Part shown: piece by piece, positions 4,877-8,333 of the stretch
How positions within the stretch are numbered: the stretch's first letter is position 1
How the letters are laid out: the number at the start of each line of letters is the position of its first letter
NCBI GenBank assembly: GCA_900555365.1
Contig: USKO01000023.1
Span: 1 to 8,333 of the forward strand
Direction of reading: 5' to 3'
DNA length: 8,333 bases
Origin: an uncultured Bacillota bacterium
GTDB taxonomy: Bacteria; Bacillota; Clostridia; Christensenellales; UBA1242
The notes under the pieces: generated by a model
What the model saw: only the letters and a program-made list of their open reading frames with translations
What the model was told of the DNA's origin: nothing
Databases searched by the model: none
Program-made: the position numbers and the translations under genes

Positions 4877-5152
4877 ATGAATAAACAACAATTTATCAAA
4901 GCGTTCGCAGAAAAAGCACAATTCACTCAAAAAGACGCAGGAATTGCTTTTGATGCTATGGCAGCAACAATTGCCGACACACTAAAACAAGGAGAAAAAA
5001 TTCAAATTGCTGGATTTGGAACTTTCGAAGTTAAGAAAAGAGCAGCTAGAGTTGGAATAAATCCTATGACAAAAGAAAAGGTTAAAATTCCAGCTTGCGC
5101 CGTACCAAGTTTTAAATTTGGAAGCAGTTTCAAAGATGGATTAAATAAATAA
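4877..5152 (+). CDS. hup: HU-family DNA-binding protein
   Basis: HU is the dimeric nucleoid protein that bends and wraps DNA. This 91-residue product is full length and shows the family order: an N-terminal helix pair (MNKQQFIKAFAEKA, then a second helix to about 38), the IQIAGFGTFEVKKRAAR core (42-58), the beta arm with the intercalating Pro63, and the IPACAVPSFKFG return (71-82). In the arm, the usual Gly-Arg-Asn-Pro is Gly-Ile-Asn-Pro (Ile61 for Arg), and Cys74 sits where Ser is common. Arg55 and Arg58 are kept. The start is supported by AAAGGAG nine bases upstream; an earlier ATG at 4870 runs into a stop after three codons. It is a single-gene transcript with its own promoter and a strong terminator, as expected of an abundant protein. 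Confidence 0.97.
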   Translation: MNKQQFIKAFAEKAQFTQKDAGIAFDAMAATIADTLKQGEKIQIAGFGTFEVKKRAARVGINPMTKEKVKIPACAVPSFKFGSSFKDGLNK

Positions 5153-5156
5153 ACAG

Positions 5157-5195
5157 AAAAAAAGACAAAAAGCTTAAAACTTTTTGTCTTTTTTT
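5157..5195 (+). terminator. strong intrinsic terminator of the HU gene
   Basis: A perfect 16-bp stem (5157-5172 with 5180-5195, core AAGACAAAAAG / CTTTTTGTCTT) surrounds a 7-nt loop and ends in seven T residues. It begins four bases after the stop codon. The A run on the other side makes it bidirectional in principle. Confidence 0.92.
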
Positions 5196-5210
5196 AATTT
5201 CGATTTATGT

Positions 5211-5281
5211 TTATACTATTTAATAACTATTTTTCTGAATCAAAAAAGATTGCTTGACAAATAGTATAACAAATAGTATAA
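5211..5281. repeat. three copies of an 11-bp motif around the LRR gene promoter
   Basis: AAATAGTATAA occurs at 5259-5269 and 5271-5281 as direct copies (a tandem 12-mer with the preceding C), and as its exact reverse complement TTATACTATTT at 5211-5221. A degenerate copy follows near 5281-5290. The two direct copies fill the spacer and -10 box of the LRR gene promoter, and their 12-bp period is close to one helical turn. This arrangement suggests an operator. Confidence 0.7.
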
Positions 5282-5282
5282 T
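5254..5282 (+). promoter_or_regulatory. perfect-consensus sigma-A promoter of the LRR gene
   Basis: TTGACA (5254-5259), exactly 17 bp, then TATAAT (5277-5282): both boxes match consensus at every position. Transcription would start near 5289, about 39 nt before the start codon. A promoter this strong normally needs repression to be regulated, and the 11-bp repeats overlap it. Confidence 0.85.
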
Positions 5283-5327
5283 AGTAATATAATAAAATTT
5301 ATAAGGCAGTTTACATTTAGGAGGAGT

Positions 5328-7337
5328 ATGACAAAAAAGAAAAAAGTTGCAATAATCTTACCAATTTGTATCATATTATTGCTTGGGATAGCTTTAGGAA
5401 TTTACTTTGGACTATTCTATAATAAAGATGATAAATCATATTATTTTACTTTTTCAAATGGGATATTGATTTCCTTTAGCCGTGACGACTCAAGTGAATA
5501 TATAGATAAACTTGAAATTCCTTCATCATATTCTATTGATGAACAAGGTCATACTGTTGAAGGTGATGATTATGTAGTTACAGGAATACGCTATAGCGTT
5601 TTCAAAGATAAGAGAGGTATTGGCGAAATAGTTTTACCTGACACAATTAAAACAATAGGAGATGAAGCCTTTTCAGGTTTCTGGGGTAAAATAAATTTAC
5701 CAACCAGTCTTGAAAGTATAGGCGATAGAGCTTTTTATCTTACCTCTATTACAACCATAAATCTTCCGAATGTTAAAAGCATAGGAAATGAAGCTTTTGC
5801 TTCATCGGGCTTAGAGGAGGCAAATTTTTCAAGTAGCTTTGAAAGTTTAGGTGAAGATGTTTTTGCTGACTGCTTTTACTTTTCACAGATCAATATAGAC
5901 GAAAACAACCCAAATTACTCAAGTGATCAAGGCGTTTTATATAATAAAGATAAAACAGAGCTTTTAATTTATCCTAGAAACAAACAAGATACTTCATTTC
6001 AAGTTCCGCAAACGGTTACAAAAATCTGTGAAAGAGCATTCAAGTATAATAGTTATTTACAGTCAATTGTCTTAAGTGACCAAGGGCTTTTGTCTATTGA
6101 GAATGATGCATTCTATAACTGCTCGGCACTCACTTCTATTAAAATACCTACAACATGCTCATCAATAGGAGATTTTGCATTTTATGGCTGCAGCAACCTT
6201 ACAATAGTTGATAGCGAAAATATATCACAGATAAGCATAGGTCAAAGCGCTTTTGAAAATTGCTATAAATTGAATGATTTTAAACTTAGCTACATTACAA
6301 GTTTAGGAGAAAGGGCATTTTATAATTGTCGGTTGCTTATGATTATAAACCTTTCAAATAACTATTTAGAATTTGGTCAAAGTGTGTTCACAAACACTTC
6401 GATTATCTATAATACATATCAAAATGGACAATATTTAGGAGACGAATCAAATCCATATAGATATTTAGTGTCAGTAATAGATAAAGATGTATCTACTTTT
6501 ACTATTAACGAAGGGTGTGTTTCTATTTGTGACAATGCTTTTGAAAATTGTCAAAACTTAACCTCAATAACTCTTCATTATGGGATTTTAAGAATAGGAG
6601 ATAGTGCTTTTAGAGGCTGCTATTCTCTTCGTTCTGTTACACAAGATTACAATCTAGTAGTAGGAATGCAAAGCATTGGAGGTTATGCATTTTATGGTTG
6701 TGAAAACCTTACAACAGTAGAAATACCAAATTTATCAGCAGAGAAGATTGAAGCATATACCTTTTATAATTGTATGTCACTGGAGGGTTTTTCTCTTCCA
6801 ATTGGAGTTACAAATATAGGCTCGTACGCTTTTTACAACTGTAAAAATTTGCAATATATACCGATTGATTATCAACATTCAGTATTAGAGACTATCGGCT
6901 CCTATGCTTTTGCAGGATGTGAACTTGTACAAAGCGCATATATTCCAAAAAGTGTAAAAAATATTGATGATTCCGCGTTTAAAGGGTGCAAAGCATTGAG
7001 ACGAGTGGAATTTGAAGAAGGAAGTGCTCTTGAAACAATTGGTTATTCAGCTTTTGAAGGGTGTAATGGACTTTTAGCAATAACAATTCCTCAAAATGTA
7101 ACTACGATTAGCTTAGCCGCATTCTCTGGTTGTGATAATCTTACTGATATCACTATAGAAAGCGAGGCAATTTACAGCATAGTTGATGATTATAATTGTG
7201 GCAGGCTATTAGCTAATGCAACAACTATAAAAGTTTATGAATCTTTTATTCAAGCAGGAATTGTAAATTCATATATTATTCAAAATTTCCCTGCAAATGA
7301 GATAAGCGGAGAATACAGAGTATTTAGAAAAGCATAA
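5328..7337 (+). CDS. BspA-like leucine-rich-repeat (LRR_5) surface protein
   Basis: This 669-residue protein has a basic N-terminus (TKKKK) and a hydrophobic segment at about 7-30, best read as an uncleaved signal anchor that leaves the rest outside the cell. From about 85 to 610 it consists of about 20 LRR_5 repeats of the form IG-x-x-AF-x-x-C-x-x-L-x-x-I-x-IP. Examples are DDSAFKGCKAL and GYAFYGCENL. Two family-typical breaks are seen: NPNYSSDQGVLYNKDKT at 194-210 and YNTYQNGQYLGDESNPY at 361-377. BspA-like proteins mediate adhesion and host or partner binding. No LPxTG sorting signal, SLH or choline-binding repeat is present, and the C-terminus (GEYRVFRKA) is soluble. AGGAGG at 5319-5324 sets the start. 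Transcription is from a perfect-consensus promoter overlapped by repeats and ends in a hairpin. The gene is full length with no frameshift. Confidence 0.93.
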   Translation: MTKKKKVAIILPICIILLLGIALGIYFGLFYNKDDKSYYFTFSNGILISFSRDDSSEYIDKLEIPSSYSIDEQGHTVEGDDYVVTGIRYSVFKDKRGIGEIVLPDTIKTIGDEAFSGFWGKINLPTSLESIGDRAFYLTSITTINLPNVKSIGNEAFASSGLEEANFSSSFESLGEDVFADCFYFSQINIDENNPNYSSDQGVLYNKDKTELLIYPRNKQDTSFQVPQTVTKICERAFKYNSYLQSIVLSDQGLLSIENDAFYNCSALTSIKIPTTCSSIGDFAFYGCSNLTIVDSENISQISIGQSAFENCYKLNDFKLSYITSLGERAFYNCRLLMIINLSNNYLEFGQSVFTNTSIIYNTYQNGQYLGDESNPYRYLVSVIDKDVSTFTINEGCVSICDNAFENCQNLTSITLHYGILRIGDSAFRGCYSLRSVTQDYNLVVGMQSIGGYAFYGCENLTTVEIPNLSAEKIEAYTFYNCMSLEGFSLPIGVTNIGSYAFYNCKNLQYIPIDYQHSVLETIGSYAFAGCELVQSAYIPKSVKNIDDSAFKGCKALRRVEFEEGSALETIGYSAFEGCNGLLAITIPQNVTTISLAAFSGCDNLTDITIESEAIYSIVDDYNCGRLLANATTIKVYESFIQAGIVNSYIIQNFPANEISGEYRVFRKA

Positions 7338-7339
7338 AG

Positions 7340-7364
7340 AAACTCTCACAAAGAGAGTTTTTTT
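7340..7364 (+). terminator. terminator between the convergent LRR and rubrerythrin-like genes
   Basis: AAACTCTC (7340-7347) pairs with GAGAGTTT (7353-7360) around a 5-nt loop, followed by T residues to 7364. It ends just before the stop codon of the minus-strand gene. In the other direction the U tract is interrupted, so it serves mainly the LRR gene. Confidence 0.85.
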
Positions 7365-7365
7365 C

Positions 7366-7962
7366 TTAGTTATTTGCATTTTCAAAGAAATTAAATTTAA
7401 TATAGCCTTTGCTATATCCGCAAAGTGGACAATTCGTCCAGCCTTCTTTTAAAGTTTCGCTATAGCCACAGTTACTGCAAACAAACGGCATCTTTTTATT
7501 AAATTTATATAAAGAATGATTGTCAAAAGCTTCGCTAAGAGATTTAAGCATATTTGAATTTGCTTTTCCAACTTTTGCGAGCTTTTCAAATTTTGATCCT
7601 ATTTCTTTTAAACCTTCATCTTCAGCTAGTTTTTGAAAGTGAGGAAGAAGGTTTTCGCATTCAAATTCTTCTATTTGGTAGCAGTCGGCTAGTGTAGAAC
7701 TTAAGAGCTGCTTTTCAAACGGATAACCTGATTCTATATTTACCTTGTCCTTTCTTTTTTTAGAATTTTCAAGCATAAGATGGTACATTAGTTTTGCGTG
7801 AGCCATTTTTTGAGAAGAAAGAGATAAAAGAAGCTCTTTTAAATAATAAAAGCCTTCTTTTTCGGCATTTGAAGCGATAAAGCTATATCTTGCGCTATCT
7901 TGACAAAGAGTGGCAAAAAGTCTTGCGATGTTTTGTTTAGTCTTACTTTCATTAAATTCCAT
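7366..7962 (-). CDS. rubrerythrin-like protein with altered diiron site
   Basis: Rubrerythrins are peroxide-reducing proteins of anaerobes with a four-helix diiron domain and a rubredoxin domain. This 198-residue protein keeps the layout. Helices span about 5-65 (NAEKEGFYYL, AHAKLMYHLM) and about 90-145 (IEEFECENLLPHF, AEDEGLKEI). A C-terminal rubredoxin-like ribbon follows with Cys162-x2-Cys165 and Cys178-x2-Cys181. Aligned by eye on the conserved EG and HA positions, His55, Glu98 and Glu101 are kept. The other four canonical ligands read Leu19, Lys52, Gly132 and Asn135. Normal diiron peroxidase chemistry therefore seems unlikely; it may bind one metal, act in electron transfer or be structural. 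The start at 7962 is fixed by AAAGGAGG immediately upstream; the frame extends 27 codons further without a ribosome site. It converges on the LRR gene and diverges from the 8059 gene. Confidence 0.85.
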   Translation of the reverse strand: MEFNESKTKQNIARLFATLCQDSARYSFIASNAEKEGFYYLKELLLSLSSQKMAHAKLMYHLMLENSKKRKDKVNIESGYPFEKQLLSSTLADCYQIEEFECENLLPHFQKLAEDEGLKEIGSKFEKLAKVGKANSNMLKSLSEAFDNHSLYKFNKKMPFVCSNCGYSETLKEGWTNCPLCGYSKGYIKFNFFENANN

Positions 7963-8058
7963 ATTTCCTCCTTTTTTATTATTCTCATTAAAAAAGATAT
8001 TAAACATTTGATTTTTTAATTTAAAAATTGTAAAATATAACAAAAGAGGAGGGCAATT

Positions 8059-8333
8059 TTGAAAAAATCAAAGTTAGAGCAGGAGAAAATTAAGAGATAT
8101 CACTTTGTCATTGTTGGTTTTGGTGAATTTAAAAACATCATCAGAAAATTTGATGAAAATTTAAAGTTTTATCGATTTGAAAATCAAGGGAAGGTTAAAG
8201 CTAGAGAAATAATATATGATGTACCTAACAATATGCTCTCAGATTCTGGCATTGTTCTTTCAAAGCTCTATGAAGATGGAAAGGTGATGTTCAATGTTCG
8301 CAAACTCAGCACTCTTCCAGGTCAACTAAAAAG
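8059..8333 (+). CDS. partial gene, CYTH-like domain protein (N-terminus only)
   Basis: An open frame runs from TTG 8059 to the window edge: 91 codons without a stop and no in-frame ATG near the start. GAGGAGGG (8046-8053) five bases before the TTG strongly supports that start. The first half (KSKLEQEKIKRYHFVIVG) is charged and then beta-like. Residues 49-70, REIIYDVPNNMLSDSGIVLS and onward, match the look of the CYTH strand pattern (YxDTP-x-LxxxGxxLR), found in inorganic triphosphatases and thiamine triphosphatases. The usual N-terminal ExExK signature is only approximated (E7-x-E9-K10-I11-K12), and the expected Arg pair after GIVL is Ser-Lys. A diverged or non-catalytic CYTH-like domain is my best reading; the missing C-terminal part would decide. 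It is divergent from the rubrerythrin-like gene. Confidence 0.7.
   Translation, partial: MKKSKLEQEKIKRYHFVIVGFGEFKNIIRKFDENLKFYRFENQGKVKAREIIYDVPNNMLSDSGIVLSKLYEDGKVMFNVRKLSTLPGQLK

Noticed and set aside
8036..8041. TATAAC as the -10 box of the gene at 8059
   Set aside because: No acceptable -35 lies 16-18 bp upstream and there is no extended -10, so I do not list it as a promoter feature.
7963..8043. 27-codon N-terminal extension of the rubrerythrin-like gene, and a possible PerR or Fur box in AATGAGAATAAT
   Set aside because: The extension lacks a ribosome site and covers an AT-rich promoter region. The putative box matches neither the PerR nor the Fur consensus well enough.

Overview
The window is AT-rich, gene-dense DNA of a low-GC Gram-positive type. 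Most genes have strong AAGGAGG-like ribosome sites, sigma-A-like promoters and short hairpin-plus-U terminators. A cobalamin-independent epoxyqueuosine reductase (QueH), a rubrerythrin-like protein and a BspA-type leucine-rich-repeat surface protein suggest an anaerobic, probably host-associated Clostridia-like bacterium. That placement is inference from gene content; no rRNA or other phylogenetic marker is present.

Positions 1-2310 are read almost entirely on the minus strand. They hold an unrecognised 142-residue protein (264-692) and two paralogous two-helix membrane proteins resembling VirB2-type or Mbov_0395-type pilins (789-1106 and 1330-1716). Each pilin-like gene has its own promoter candidate, and no other type IV secretion gene is in view. 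A 66-residue Asn-rich protein with three cysteines (2108-2308) follows. It is divergent from an ArsR-family repressor (2454-2789), across a 145-bp gap holding a repeated 9-mer and a small palindrome.

Positions 2883-4798 form a tight plus-strand cluster: an unknown protein with a CxxCxxC motif, queH translationally coupled to it by a TGATG overlap, and a signal peptidase I with an enlarged domain. A monocistronic HU gene follows (4877-5152), with a promoter, a leader hairpin and a strong terminator.

The largest gene (5328-7337) encodes a membrane-anchored BspA-like protein with about 20 LRR_5 repeats. It lies behind a perfect-consensus TTGACA-N17-TATAAT promoter that overlaps two copies of an 11-bp motif, with a third inverted copy upstream. 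Converging on it is a rubrerythrin-like gene (7366-7962) that keeps its rubredoxin-type cysteines but has lost most diiron ligands. At the right edge a gene cut by the window (from 8059) starts with TTG and has a CYTH-like motif.

No complete known defence, mobile or biosynthetic system is visible. The most promising leads are the ArsR/small Cys-Asn protein pair, the altered rubrerythrin, the repeat-covered LRR promoter and the orphan pilin-like pair.
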